Source of the DNA: Litoditis marina | Taxonomy: Eukaryota; Nematoda; Chromadorea; Rhabditida; Rhabditidae | Assembly: GCA_964036275.1 (NCBI GenBank) | Contig: OZ038440.1 | Coordinates: 8,345,690 to 8,409,689, forward strand | Direction of reading: 5' to 3' | Length of the DNA stretch: 64,000 bases | Shown: positions 34,076-44,524 of the stretch, in pieces | How positions within the stretch are numbered: position 1 is the stretch's first letter | Layout: the number at the start of each line of letters is the position of its first letter | Notes under the pieces: generated by a model | The model's database searches: none | Told to the model about the DNA's origin: nothing | Seen by the model: the letters and a program-made list of their open reading frames with translations, nothing else | Made by a program: the position numbers and the translations under genes

Positions 34076-36460
34076 TTATTTTCCGCCAAATCCCCCGAAT
34101 TGGGGCTGTCCTCCTGAAAAAAGAGGATGATGTACGCATATTTCTGAACTACCAATGTTCGGGTGGAAACTAACCACTAAAGAGATGGACAATAACTTGT
34201 AGTTTGCTCTCAAAACAAGCCATAATTTACAAATTCCGAGCGGAACACAGTGGTATCAAACTACAAACACAGTGGGATCGGGCAAAATACACCGTATAGG
34301 CTCTCTTTGGAAAGAGGGAATCCTATAGTCGTTGTCTTGCGTACTGTGATTGGAATTTCTGCACACGGACTTTAGAGGTGATGAACACGAATTAACTAGT
34401 CAATGAACGATGACATATAACTGTTTTCCATAAACAAATGTTAAAATAACCAATTCCTTGCACTTAAAACACATTGTAATAGTTTCTCAGTTCAACTAAG
34501 CATGTATTAGTTCAAAATGAAATAAAGATTTTGTCAGAACATCGACCAGCACGCTCTACAGCCTAGGTCTTAGAGGATCTTATTCATTAAATCACATTAT
34601 TTTTTGTAAAACAACTTCAATTTTCCAGTTTCCTTCAAAATGAATGTCTGTACTAACCTCTTCCGCCAGTATTCCCATTTCTATTGAAACCGCGTTGTCC
34701 CTGGTTGTTGAAGCCATCGTTGCCAAAGTTCTCTCCGCCGCCACGGCCTCCTCCGTTGCCGCGACCGCCGAAGTCACCGCCATTCCCACCGGAACCTCCG
34801 AATCCTCCGCTGCTCGGACCACCAAAGTTGTCAGAACCACCGGAGTTGCTGCTAGGACCTCCAAATCCACTGCTGTTTGGACCACCAAAGTTTCGTCCGC
34901 TGTTACTGCGACCGCCATTTCCACCAGAACCTCCTAACCCTCCACTTCCCGAACCACCAAAGTTGCCAGGACCACCGGAGTTACTACCAGGTCCTCCGAA
35001 TCCCCCGCTACCACGACCGCCAGTGTTTCCTCCATTGTTTCCCGGACCTCCAAATCCACCGTTGGCCGGACCACCAAAGTTGCCTCCACCGTTGCTGCGA
35101 TCTCCGAAGTTACCGCCATTCCCACCGGAACTTCCGAATTCACCGCTAGCGCGACCGCCGGAGTTACTGTCAGGACCTCCAAATCGTCCATTTCCCGGAC
35201 CACCAGAGTTTCCCCCACCGTTGCTGCGCCCGCCTACTCCTCCAACGCTGCCTCCACGACCATTGAATCCATCTCCACCTCCGGAGTTGGGGCTTCCACC
35301 GCGACGTCCACCACCAGATCCGCTGAGACTTTGACCGCCATCCTGACCGTCGAAGTTATCCCGGCCTCGCGACCCTCCGCGACCTCGTCCAAGAGAACCG
35401 CCGCGTCTTCTGTCCCAGCTATCTTGTTTGCGTGAGTGACCGCGTCCTCTGAAAAATGGGTTTCAGAAACGTTCCTATAAATATACTTCTTACAACCTAC
35501 ATATTGATTTCAGAAGTTATAGTTATAGTTAACCAACATTATAATTCGAACATGCGTCGTAGGTTCATGTCGATACATTACAAGCGCCCATGGCGCAGTG
35601 GCAGCGTTGCCGCTTGGAACGCCGACCCCCAAGGGTTCGATTCCGGGGAGAACCAAAATACGAGAAAATTCCAGAGTATATTGATGGTACTGATTCAAAT
35701 AGAATACACATAATAATTGAAATACATTTTCACACGTTTCGACCGAATAGCAAAGACATCAAACTCCAAATACAGCGCGATACATACACCGTATACATTT
35801 GCGTTCGCGAAAGCAAACCTCATAATGTGTTCTACGTTGTCTTGAGCTCAGCTGGTTACGACAACTACTAATTTCACAAAGTTTGATCCAGTAAATCGAA
35901 CACATATGTTCAGCAAAAGTATTTACAAAAAACTTAAATAGTACCACATTTTGAACACGTCAAATGCATATACCACGAGAAACTATATTGTACAATTTTA
36001 AGTTTATTATTCCGAGTTTCACCTTTCGCGACTGTGGCTGTGACTATGGCTATGTCGATGTCGATGCTTTTTGGCTTCGGTCAACTGAATAACTGAAAAA
36101 GTAATAATTAATAACTGGAATTCAAAAAATTTACCTTCAAAGTGCATTCATATTCACTATTATTTATGTTTCTGTTGAACCCACCTATTCTGGAAAAAAG
36201 TGAAAACGGCGTAACTGGGAACGATCGATTATTCTTTCTGGCCAACTCTTTTCTATTCAACTCGTAACCAACATGAAATCAGCACAACTCTAATTTTCTA
36301 AGTCCTACAACGAAATACATGTGATTTTCTTCTTCTCAACGTTTCCTTCTTTATATTTGATCTTCAAAGAAGTCACACAAATTACCATAAAGATTATGAA
36401 CTTACAGTATAACACACATACGATGAGAAGTAGTAAAGATAATACGTTTCTTGGTAGCAT
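34076..36460 (-). CDS. Secreted Gly-rich GGX-repeat protein, 4 exons, 317 aa
   Basis: Exons 36460-36406, 36092-36023, 35448-34658 and 34113-34076 join in frame (954 bases, 317 residues, TAA). Exon 1 is a hydrophobic leader of 18 codons plus one base (MLPRNVLSLLLLIVCVLY). Exon 2 completes it to a likely cleavage after Ala25 (LTEA|KK), then gives a His/Arg and His/Ser run (HRHRHSHSHSHSRER). Exon 3 is an uninterrupted low-complexity frame built on GGP, GFGG, NFGG and GGNGG with scattered Arg/Asp/Asn. Exon 4 adds a short Gly-rich end (GGQPQFGGFGGK). Architecture, phases (1-2-1) and the SHSRER motif match the intact gene at 40919-42275, so they are paralogues. Matrix, cuticle or antimicrobial roles are possible but not shown. 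The opposite strand carries a 216-codon Pro-rich frame that is only a shadow. Confidence 0.8.
34198..34325. repeat. MITE-1 copy in intron 3 of the Gly-rich gene
   Basis: It is in inverted orientation: TGTAGTTTGCTCTC at left, then ATCAAACTACAAACACAGTG, GGGCAAAATACACCGTATAGG and a trailing AGGGAATCCTAT. Confidence 0.65.
35584..35654 (+). repeat. tRNA-like SINE head in intron 2 of the Gly-rich gene
   Basis: A box TGGCGCAGTGG and B box GGTTCGATTCC are spaced as in a tRNA. The 5' GCGCCCA has no complementary 3' partner, so this is a derived repeat rather than a tRNA gene. Confidence 0.55.
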
Positions 36461-36488
36461 TGTCGTCTGCTTTCTGTCGATAACTGTC

Positions 36489-36501
36489 TGCTTTTATCAA
36501 C
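36489..36501 (-). promoter_or_regulatory. TATA-like element of the Gly-rich secreted gene
   Basis: On the minus strand TTGATAAAAGCAG lies about 30-40 bases before the ATG at 36460. This is the same spacing as the TATAAAAGG box of the paralogue at 40877, implying a very short 5' UTR. Confidence 0.5.
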
Positions 36502-36804
36502 CAAGTAGCCATGACCACATTTCCGTCAAAAATGTCACAATTCGATGAAGAGTAGATCGATTACATCAATTTCACTGTAACAATAAGCTATGTCTCATCT
36601 CTCATTGCAAGTTTAGCAAACGTGGTTCGGATTCATTATGAGTCAGCGGAAGATGAGTGATTCACCATGGACTTGTTATAGAAGAATTGTTGACGCTGTT
36701 TCTTAGAAAATCCTAGACACAGACTCTCACTTCATTAAATGAAAAACGTTTCTCTAGTCCCATCCAAATTAATGGTAGTTTGGACATGTAGCGACCACAT
36801 CTTT

Positions 36805-36943
36805 GTTGTAGTTTGATCTCGATACACCATACACGCGTGGAAGTTCTGGAATTGCGACCGAAATGCAACAGAATCAAACTACAAACACAGCGGGGCAGGG
36901 CAATCTACATCGTATAGGCCTCCATTGTGAAGAACAAACCCTA
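36805..36943. repeat. MITE-1 copy, nearly complete
   Basis: TTGTAGTTTGATCTCG at the left and AATCAAACTACAAACACAGCG, then GGGCAATCTACATCGTATAGG at the right. Confidence 0.75.
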
Positions 36944-37293
36944 ACTTCGACGGACGTTTCCATGAAAAATACCTCCTATTCGTGTTGTCTGATACAATGC
37001 AGTGAACCACCAATGATCTCCACCACTTTCGCCGGTCATTACAGTTCGAAGCAGCGATTTTCCCCAATTCTCTCTCGTTGTAATACGCGTGATAGTTCAA
37101 ACCCTGTCGCCTCTGGTCAAAAGGAGATAGTTTGGTCATTCCTTTTCGAGAAAAAATCAATAATCAGTTGAACAAAAACTAAATATGAACCCGAGGCTTC
37201 TTTCACAGATAAAAAACAGAAAAATACTCAATCAATTACCAATCTCCAGTAAACATTTCGAGCAATCAGGTGTAATATGCAGAAGTCAAACTC

Positions 37294-37408
37294 ATATATA
37301 ATGTTAGTCAATTGCACAGTCACGTGAAACATGTTAAACACAGCAGAACGCACAAACGTGTAATGACAAAGTGCACGATATTATCTCACTAGAATGCTTA
37401 ATGCATCG
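37294..37408. repeat. MITE-2 copy (inverted)
   Basis: It runs TTAGTCAATTGCACAGTCACGTGAAACATGTTAAACACAGCAG .. AAAGTGCACGA .. TAGAATGCT, the reverse complement of the usual order, with a worn right end. Confidence 0.7.
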
Positions 37409-37452
37409 TGAGGGACCCGAACTCGACCTAGACGTGTGACAGGCGTGGACTT

Positions 37453-37587
37453 TATACTGGAAGTCAATTAAATAGTCACGTAAAGCTAGTATTCTAATGA
37501 GGCATCGTGCACTTTGTCATGACAGGTTTTTGAGTTCTGCTGTGTTTAACATGTTTCACGTGACTGTACAATTGACTAACAGTATAT
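37453..37587. repeat. MITE-2 copy, near full length
   Basis: TATACTGGAAGTCAATTAAATAGTCACGT at left and CACGTGACTGTACAATTGACTAACAGTATA at right. TATACTG..CAGTATA are short terminal inverted repeats. This is a good reference copy. Confidence 0.8.
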
Positions 37588-37681
37588 CCTTTTCTTGCAG
37601 CGCGGCTTGTAGAGCTGCTGGGTGCAGGCGCAATGATGACCTAGGGGAATGTTTTGCTACAACACACACATGAAGTGAGAC

Positions 37682-37818
37682 ATACTGGAAGTAAATGATG
37701 AGGTCACGTACAAAGTGAATAGTTATCATGCGTGCAGATGTTCATTGGAGATGCACGAGTGATCACGTGTTTCTCACGTTTCACGTGCATACTTATTGCA
37801 CTATCACAACTGATACTC
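37682..37818. repeat. Diverged MITE-2-like element
   Basis: It starts ATACTGGAAGTAAATGATGAGGTCACGT and keeps CACGTTTCACGTGCATAC, but its interior differs from the other copies. It may be a sister subfamily. Confidence 0.45.
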
Positions 37819-37829
37819 AGTCGAGAACT

Positions 37830-37965
37830 GTATACTAGAAATGAAATGAGTAGTCACGTAATGTTAGCATTCTAACGAGACGTCGTGATTTTTTTAATTG
37901 CACGTTTCTGAGTTCTGCTGTGTTTAACAAGTTCCACGTGACTGTGCAATTGACTAACACCATAC
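37830..37965. repeat. MITE-2 copy
   Basis: TATACTAGAAATGAAATGAGTAGTCACGT at left, TTCTGCTGTGTTTAACAAGT in the middle, CACGTGACTGTGCAATTGACTAACACCATAC at right. Confidence 0.75.
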
Positions 37966-38153
37966 ATGGTAAAGTTTCGAAACCAATAATGGCCAAAAAA
38001 CGTTTTTTTATTAGCCTAGATCTACCGTTTCTGTTCCTTGCAAAACACTACCCGCCCATTGTTTTTTCGCGCATAAACGTGAGCTATTCATCAGGTGTAA
38101 GGAGATTCGCCCCTAAGAAAGGGTCGAACGGGTCTAGTTCAACAGTTTCCAGC

Positions 38154-39343
38154 ATGTTCTTCAAGAGTTTCTTCAGTCTTTTCATCGTTCTTCTCTGTCT
38201 ATGTCTGGGTGAGTTGAATATCTGACTACTCTTAAAATTCTATATAACATTTGAAACGTATGAAACACATCAGAGAGTTGTGCCATCAAGAACTGCACGT
38301 TTACCGCAGTTTTCGTTGCTGTATTGTTTTATTGTTTTAATATAGTGCGCGTCATTCCTACTGAGACTCCTACAGTACACATTGCAACTTTCCAATAAAT
38401 GTTTTCTGAGGCAAACTTTAACCTTGATGAAAATTATTCCGAACATTGTTTGTAATAGGGAATCAGAGTCGAATGCGAGGATTACGAACGTTTTCGCTAA
38501 CGCTTACAAAACTTAGACAGACTAAAAGTTTTGTAATCCTACTGTAGGGGTCTGAGTAGGAATGAAGAACACTATACTAGTCTTCTGACCGAAGTAGTGA
38601 TGCCTTTCGATGACTTTAAAACACTTTTGTCTTCAATAGAGGAAGCCGAGAATTAATTTTTTCCATATACTGAAAGGTTTTGTACAATTATGTTCAATTT
38701 ATAATTTACTTTTCATTATCATTTTTATTTTTAGTGTTCGACACCGTTGAGGCCAGAGGAGGCAGAAGCACGCGCCAATAGTGAGTGAGAACTTTGCTAT
38801 CAGGGGAATCCCCCCCAACCTCACGTTAAATCATAAGAAAAACTAGGAAAATGAAATTATTTTAAGAAAATACTGGCTTGTATGAACACGCGTAACTAAT
38901 TATAATAACAGATTTACATGCTATTAACGTGATCATTCTCATGAACAACTCAATCCCCATTTCATGAACTATAGTTCCCGCCATTCCCACTGAGAATTCG
39001 GCAGGGTGCCAATGAATTGCCAGGCTGTTTTACACCAAGATGAAGCAGTTCAAAAACTTAACTTCTGTCAGCGGTTCTTCATCTTCTTCACAACACTTAA
39101 ATGACAAAACTTTTGGAAAATTAAATGTTTGCTCTAAGAAATAGTCATCCGAATATCTTGGCATGACGCCAATAGGTCGCAGTGGGAATGAAAATACGTA
39201 TAGCTGCGAAAAAGATATCAATTGAATGGTGAGGTATTGTCCATGTGTTTTCAGAGAAATCGCTACCACGTTAGTGTTCATTCAATGAAAAGTTTTTTTC
39301 GAGTATTTTTACTAATTGTTTACTTTTCCAGAAATCGTGGAAG

Positions 39344-39375
<32 letters not shown>

Positions 39376-39827
39376 GAGGAAGAAACAACTTCAACAGCCG
39401 TGGTAACAATGGTCGTGGAGGAAACAACTTCAACAATAACCGCCGTTAATAACATTAATAATAATGTTTATTCTTTCAAATAGTTACACAAAGGAAACTA
39501 TTTTTAAGTGATTAGATCTGAACTGTCCTCAAAAAAGCTATAAAATATTTGAGAAGTTATAAAAAAGGTGTTCTCCACCTCAAAAACCACATTTTGGATA
39601 TTTCCCATCTTTTCTCGTTTCTAACTATAGAACCTAATTATTGAGACAGTGATCCAGAAGATGATTGAATAGGTCTGGTAAAACGTAAAGTATGTCTACT
39701 GCCTATTTTTACTCTACTTCTTATAAAAAGGAAACAAAAAGAAATGCCCACACATCAAACCACAATACATTCCTACAATCCAATAAACCCACATGTTTCA
39801 GGAGGCAACAGAGGAAGATTCGGATAA
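38154..39827 (+). pseudogene. Damaged copy of the Asn/Arg-rich secreted peptide gene
   Basis: It is a paralogue of the gene at 40919. Exon 1 (38154-38208) encodes MFFKSFFSLFIVLLCLCL. Exon 2 (38735-38780) encodes FDTVEARGGRSTRQ and then TA before the donor. Exon 3 (39332-about 39444) has a longer Asn run (GRNNNNNNNNNN) and the NSRGNNGRGGNNFNNN segment. Exon 4 (39802-39827) matches the GNRGRFG end. The junction of exons 2 and 3 reads TA|A, a stop; the genomic frame also runs into TAG there. The promoter has CTAAGAAAGG where the intact copy has CTATAAAAGG, and the exon 3 donor is GTTAAT instead of GTAACT. AATAAA is kept at 39902. I read it as a decayed or decaying duplicate. A 33-residue truncated product or an undetected alternative exon remains possible. 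Confidence 0.65.
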
Positions 39828-40918
39828 GACGAACATTCTTTCACAGTACAATTCTCATCAACTTTCATGATTTTAATTTATAACAAATGTAATAATGTAT
39901 GAATAAACATTGTACCATACATCCTATTTGGATCTAAGGTACAGCCTCGTCGCTGATAAGGTGGTGGCAATTACAGTCTTTAATTTCCTAACAAAGAAGA
40001 CAACACATCGATTGTTTTAAGAAACGTCCTTATACTCTTATTCACCATCTTTTTTTGATTTTTTCAACGTAAAATGCAATGAAAAGCCCAAGATTAGAGA
40101 ATACATACTACTACTTTCACGCTAACACACATCACAGAACTAGATGGAAAAGTCACGTACAACCTGAGGAAATACTCAAAATAGTTCCAGTTGTGCACTT
40201 TATCACGTTCCCGAATGCTGATTTGTTCTCATTTTGGGGTGCCTTTTTTTAAGGTGCACGCACTGCACGAGTTGCTTTAGGTGAGCACGCAGCACGGCAG
40301 AGTTATCAAATTAGGACTGGAGTATGGCGGGATCAAACTAGAGAAACAAAGCTTCAGAGCTAGATGTACACTAGACGTTTATCCTGTCTTTCCTAAGATA
40401 ACCCTCTAGTCAATAAATGTGAAGGAAAGAAAGAACGCTCTTTCTTCAGACCATTCCGTTTCTCTGGAACCATTCCCTGCAGAACGGTTTGGCAGGTCCA
40501 TCGAGGGTGTTGCTACACTCGATGGTGATACGCTTAGTGTTTTCTTATCCAAAGGCACAATCTTTCAAGTGATTACGTTGACATCCGTAAAACATCCGTC
40601 TGTTACCGATGTCGGTAGAAAAAAAGGAAAAAAGTCCGTAGGTGGTAGAACATCCGTTTCTTAAACTTCTCAAAGTAGTAGGTGGCAAAGCTTTCAAATT
40701 CAGATTTCTTCTCCAGAAAACAACTCACCAAACAGATTTTTTTTATTTGTTTCCATACCTACCGTTTGTGTCATTTATGATATCATTTCCGTTCTTTTCG
40801 CACCACACATCAACCCGCGCATTGTTTTTTCACGCATCAAAGTGAGCTATCTATCGGGTGTAACAAAATTCGCCTCTATAAAAGGTCAGAACGGGCCCAG
40901 TTCAACAGTTTCACAGCA
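39828..40918. other. Spacer and promoter of the intact secreted peptide gene
   Basis: Beyond the AATAAA at 39902, the last 130 bases resemble the region upstream of the damaged copy (CATTGTTTTTTC[A/G]CGCAT, GTGAGCTAT, TCGGGTGTAA, AGTTCAACAGTTTC), so the duplication includes the promoter. No other exon seen. Confidence 0.6.
40877..40883 (+). promoter_or_regulatory. TATA box of the intact secreted peptide gene
   Basis: TATAAAA in CTATAAAAGG, 42 bases before the ATG at 40919. Transcription would start within about 10-15 bases of the ATG, near CAGTTCAACAG. Confidence 0.7.
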
Positions 40919-42275
40919 ATGTTCTCCAAGAGTATCTTCAGTCTTCTCATCGTTCTTCTTTGTCTATGCCTCGGTAAGTTATATATCATTTTTATTATAT
41001 TAGTTTATGTAAGATTAATTGTAAAAAACGTACGAAACACATCAGAAAGTTGTTCCATCGAAAAGTGCACGTTCATCGAAGTTTTCGACGCTATACTATT
41101 TCTTGTTTGAATACTAATAAGACTGAAAAGTTCATGCTTTTTGAATGCCGGGAATACATCCCTCGACCAAAAAGTTTTCTCTTCCATAGTTTTTTTTATT
41201 TTTCTACATACTGAGCTCCAGGTATGTGCAAGGAAAGCGGTTTCGCATAAATATGTAGGATTCATGATTTTGATTTCAATATTATTTTTGTTTTTAGTGT
41301 TCGACACCGTTGAGGCCAATGGCAGAGGAAGCCACAGCCGCGAAAGGTTGGTTTTTGTAATCAGTGACTGTATACTGTCAGTCAATAGCCCAGTCACGTG
41401 AAACATGTTCAACACAGCTGAACTCTGAAACGTGCAAAGGCAAAGTGCACGATGCCTCATTAGAATGCTAACTCTACGTGACTATTATATTCACTTTTAG
41501 TATAGTAGTACTCCCAACCTCTCGTGATCTTCACGTGATCTATTTATGAGAAACTCATTATACTCCTACAAACGTGTTGCAGTTAATCAACCTGTAGAAT
41601 CTCATCAACAATTTTTGAGAGACTAATCATGAGATGATCCCATGATTTAAACGACATAATTGAATTATCGAATTGTCCATTGTACAAAGTACAATTGTTA
41701 TCAATTTTTATTATACAAAGACTGTATTAATTATGTACTTTTCTAGATCTCGTGGAAGAAACAACAACAACAACAACAGAGGCAGAAATAACTTCAACAG
41801 CCGTGGTAACAATGGTCGCGGAGGAAACAACTTCAACAACAACCGCGGTAACTAACATTAATAATAATGTTTATTACTTCAAATCGTCAGATAATCGAGA
41901 TAATGTTCAAGATTAGAAACGATTGGGAATAAACCAAGTCCCCATAATGATAGATTCTCTATCGTATAATAGTTACAACAAAGTAGAAGGAAAGATACGA
42001 AGAGTAGAATTCGCTCTAGCGGAAAAACCACTCAACTTGCGTATTCCCCCTGTTCCTTTTTTTTCCGCCAGAACAACAAGAGACTGTGAACCAGAAAACA
42101 GTTGAACGGGTCTGGTTAATTGTGTAAAAATGGGAATTGTGCCTACTGCATATCATTTTGAAAACAAATACCCAACTACAAACTACATTATGACAACACA
42201 AGTGATTCTCCAATTTTCTTCCACCATCTAATACACCCAAATGTTTCAGGAGGCAACAGAGGAAGATTCGGATAA
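40919..42275 (+). CDS. Intact Asn/Arg/Gly-rich secreted peptide, 4 exons, 76 aa
   Basis: Exons 40919-40973, 41298-41346, 41747-41847 and 42250-42275 join in frame (231 bases, 76 residues, TAA). Residues 1-25 form a signal peptide (MFSKSIFSLLIVLLCLCL, then VFDTVEA) with likely cleavage after Ala25. The mature 51 residues have no cysteine. They are made of SHSRERSRGR, an Asn6 run, NSRGNNGRGGNNFNNN and a GGNRGRFG end, giving a strongly cationic, disordered chain. Exon phases 1-2-1 equal those of the Gly-rich paralogue on the other strand. A TATA box and AATAAA (42350) frame a compact transcript. Intron 2 holds a MITE-2 copy (41371-41505). The function is unknown; an antimicrobial, RNA-binding or matrix role would be a guess from composition only. 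Confidence 0.82.
41371..41505. repeat. MITE-2 copy in intron 2 of the intact secreted peptide gene
   Basis: It is inverted and full length: TATACTGTCAGTCAATAGCC .. CAGTCACGTGAAACATGTT .. TTAGAATGCTAACTCTACGTGA .. TTTTAGTATA. Confidence 0.8.
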
Positions 42276-42349
42276 GACGAACATTCTTCCACAGTACAAT
42301 TCTCATCAACTGCCATAATTTTCATCTATAACAAATGTAATAATGTATA

Positions 42350-42355
42350 AATAAA
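42350..42355 (+). terminator. Polyadenylation signal of the intact secreted peptide gene
   Basis: AATAAACATTGTAC, about 75 bases past the stop. The same string follows the damaged copy (39902-39907). Confidence 0.65.
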
Positions 42356-44326
42356 CATTGTACTATACATTTAGTTCGAGTCCATAGATCATAGTGCAAG
42401 CCAGTTGCTGGTGAGTCGGCGCCAGATACCTTATTTATTTCACCAACAAAGACAGCAACACATCGATTGTTTTGATGATTTCAAGGTCTGCTCTTCAATT
42501 ATATTATCGAGGAAAGTGGGATGTGAAATGCAACAAAAAACCAGAGTTTTATTAATAGTTTCTCCACTGGAGAATTAATGTGAATTTCGGTTTCGGTTGT
42601 TTTCTTATCAGTTCCGAAATCGTGGAAAGGCCTTATATGATGTAGCAGGGAACAGACTCAACGTGAAGGCCTCATTTATCACTTCTATGGGAGCCGTGGT
42701 TTAGTTCCTTATGGCATGTAGTGACATTCCATCTCTCTTTCCGTAAACACACTTCAGTCATTGTCCAATTGGGGTTACGTTTCGGTGTACATTTACTAGT
42801 GAAAAAAAACTCTACTCTAAAGAGCTTGCGAACAAAACGTGGAACACGTAAATCTTTAAAAAAAATTCAGAGATTTGTAGAAACGCTCCAACACCGAAAT
42901 GATACGTGGATTCGTTTCGAAACGAAACTCTCATTAATTTCGTAGTTTGTTCTCTCACACTTTCGGATTCTCTGTCTTCAGTCTGTACAAGACTGCCGTT
43001 CTTTTTCACAAGAAAGTTTTCATTCTTTCATGTGATCTTATTCTTCTGTCTTCGCATTTCGTTTGTAATTCACTCGTTCCATTGCCAAATGACGGTAAAT
43101 TTAGAAAAAAAGTGTTTCCTGACATTTCATGTGAGAAACATTACAATCAGAAGGCTGTCGGACTGTTTCGATGTCTGATACGCTGACTTCATAGTGAACA
43201 GTTACTGAATGGTATTCTGATACAAAACAATGGAAAGTTTTCATGAAACTCTATCGGCGTTCTAATCCCAATATGAAAACCAGTTCTTCGAGGAAATCGG
43301 TGTTTTTCTGTTTGTTATGTCCAAACTGCCATTACCTCACTACTCTTACTTGTAATAAATACTTCTTTACTGGTTGGTAGTTTGATGTTTGGTTTTTTTT
43401 CGTGTGATACCAATCTCTTGCAGACACATAACCATCTTTTCCTAATGACGCACATTTGGATCAGAATTGAGCTCGTCGGGCCTGAAAGAAATTTGTAGAA
43501 AAAGTTGGTGTTTGAGCTGAATCAGATATTTTCGCCGCTTCCAAACTTAGCATTCGATTGACGGTACTGTCCCAAGTTTCCCAAGTTGTTTGTCAACAAT
43601 TTTCACCGATAAAACAACTCATTTAAAATATGTCAGGTTTTGTTGGTTATACAAGAGGCAAGCATGGTAAAAAAATAGTTAACAGCGTTTTGTGATTGAA
43701 AAAAACTTTTTCACACTTTTCTGTATAGCTTTATTGCGTTTCTGGTAGCTTCAGGAATTTTTCGACCAATAAAGACTGTTTTTCATGTCATTTAATATTA
43801 CCAGTGCAGCTGAACATCGCTCGCGCCTAATTATATAAGGGTGTCCGTCCGTTAGTTTGTGTTGTGGTTCTGTATTGAACTCAAGTCCAGTTATAGTTGC
43901 TGACTTTTCTACGTGAACTGCTACAGTATGATTTCCAAACGCGAAACAAATCTTAGAACGTTATAAATTTGGCATCCGTTCATGTAACTTTCTAATGAAC
44001 TTGAGAAGTCATTTTTTTTCGTGATTTACTGTAAGAGTGCGCATGGAAATGATTAAGATATACAACTTGATTGTACATTCATCTGCTGAACATAACAGAA
44101 CAAGGGACTGTGTATAGTTTCTTCCACCAACTTATAACCCTATACAGCATGATGCTGTACTTCTCGGGTAAAGTTTGTTATTGTGACTTGGATATTCTCC
44201 AAATTTCTGTAGAATCTTGAGCAACTCTGAAAGTTCAACACCAAAATGAAGAATCGTTCGTTTAAAAAAGCCTCTTGAATATTTCACGGATTACTGTTGA
44301 AAAACAACTATTGGTGAAACGGAGTA

Positions 44327-44524
44327 TATAGTCGTTGCCAGCGAAAAAGCGGGAGGGTACTGTATATCCCACTTTCCGCTGTGCACGCTTACATGTCTTT
44401 GATCCCAAAGCTTGCTTGTCATGTGCTCTAATAGCGCAGTTGTTGGCGCTCTGCTACAAATTGTTTGCTTGCAGGTTCGATTCCGGCGAGAGACAGAAAT
44501 TTACAAATTTGGCGCTCACCATAC
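44327..44524 (+). repeat. tRNA-derived SINE copy 1
   Basis: TATAGTCGTTGCCAGCG.. GGGTACTGTATATCCCACTTTCCGCTGTG.. then an A box (ATAGCGCAGTTGTTGGCGC), a B box (GGTTCGATTCC) and a tail GAGAGACAGAAATTTACAAATTTGGCGCTCACC. Confidence 0.75.

Larger units (their letters stand above)
36461..38153. other. Intergenic region dominated by MITE copies
   Basis: It holds one MITE-1 (36805-36943) and four MITE-2 or MITE-2-like copies (37294-37408, 37453-37587, 37682-37818, 37830-37965). The last ends about 190 bases before the start codon of the damaged secreted-peptide gene. No exon seen. Confidence 0.65.

Noticed and set aside
34684..35334. 216-codon Pro-rich open frame on the plus strand (and sister frames on both strands)
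   Set aside because: It is the antisense of the GGX-repeat exon. The minus frame has matching leader, phases, splice sites and stop, the plus frame has none.
35584..35654. Candidate tRNA gene (also 8612-8681)
   Set aside because: A and B boxes are good, but acceptor stems do not pair and stems are poor; better read as SINE heads.
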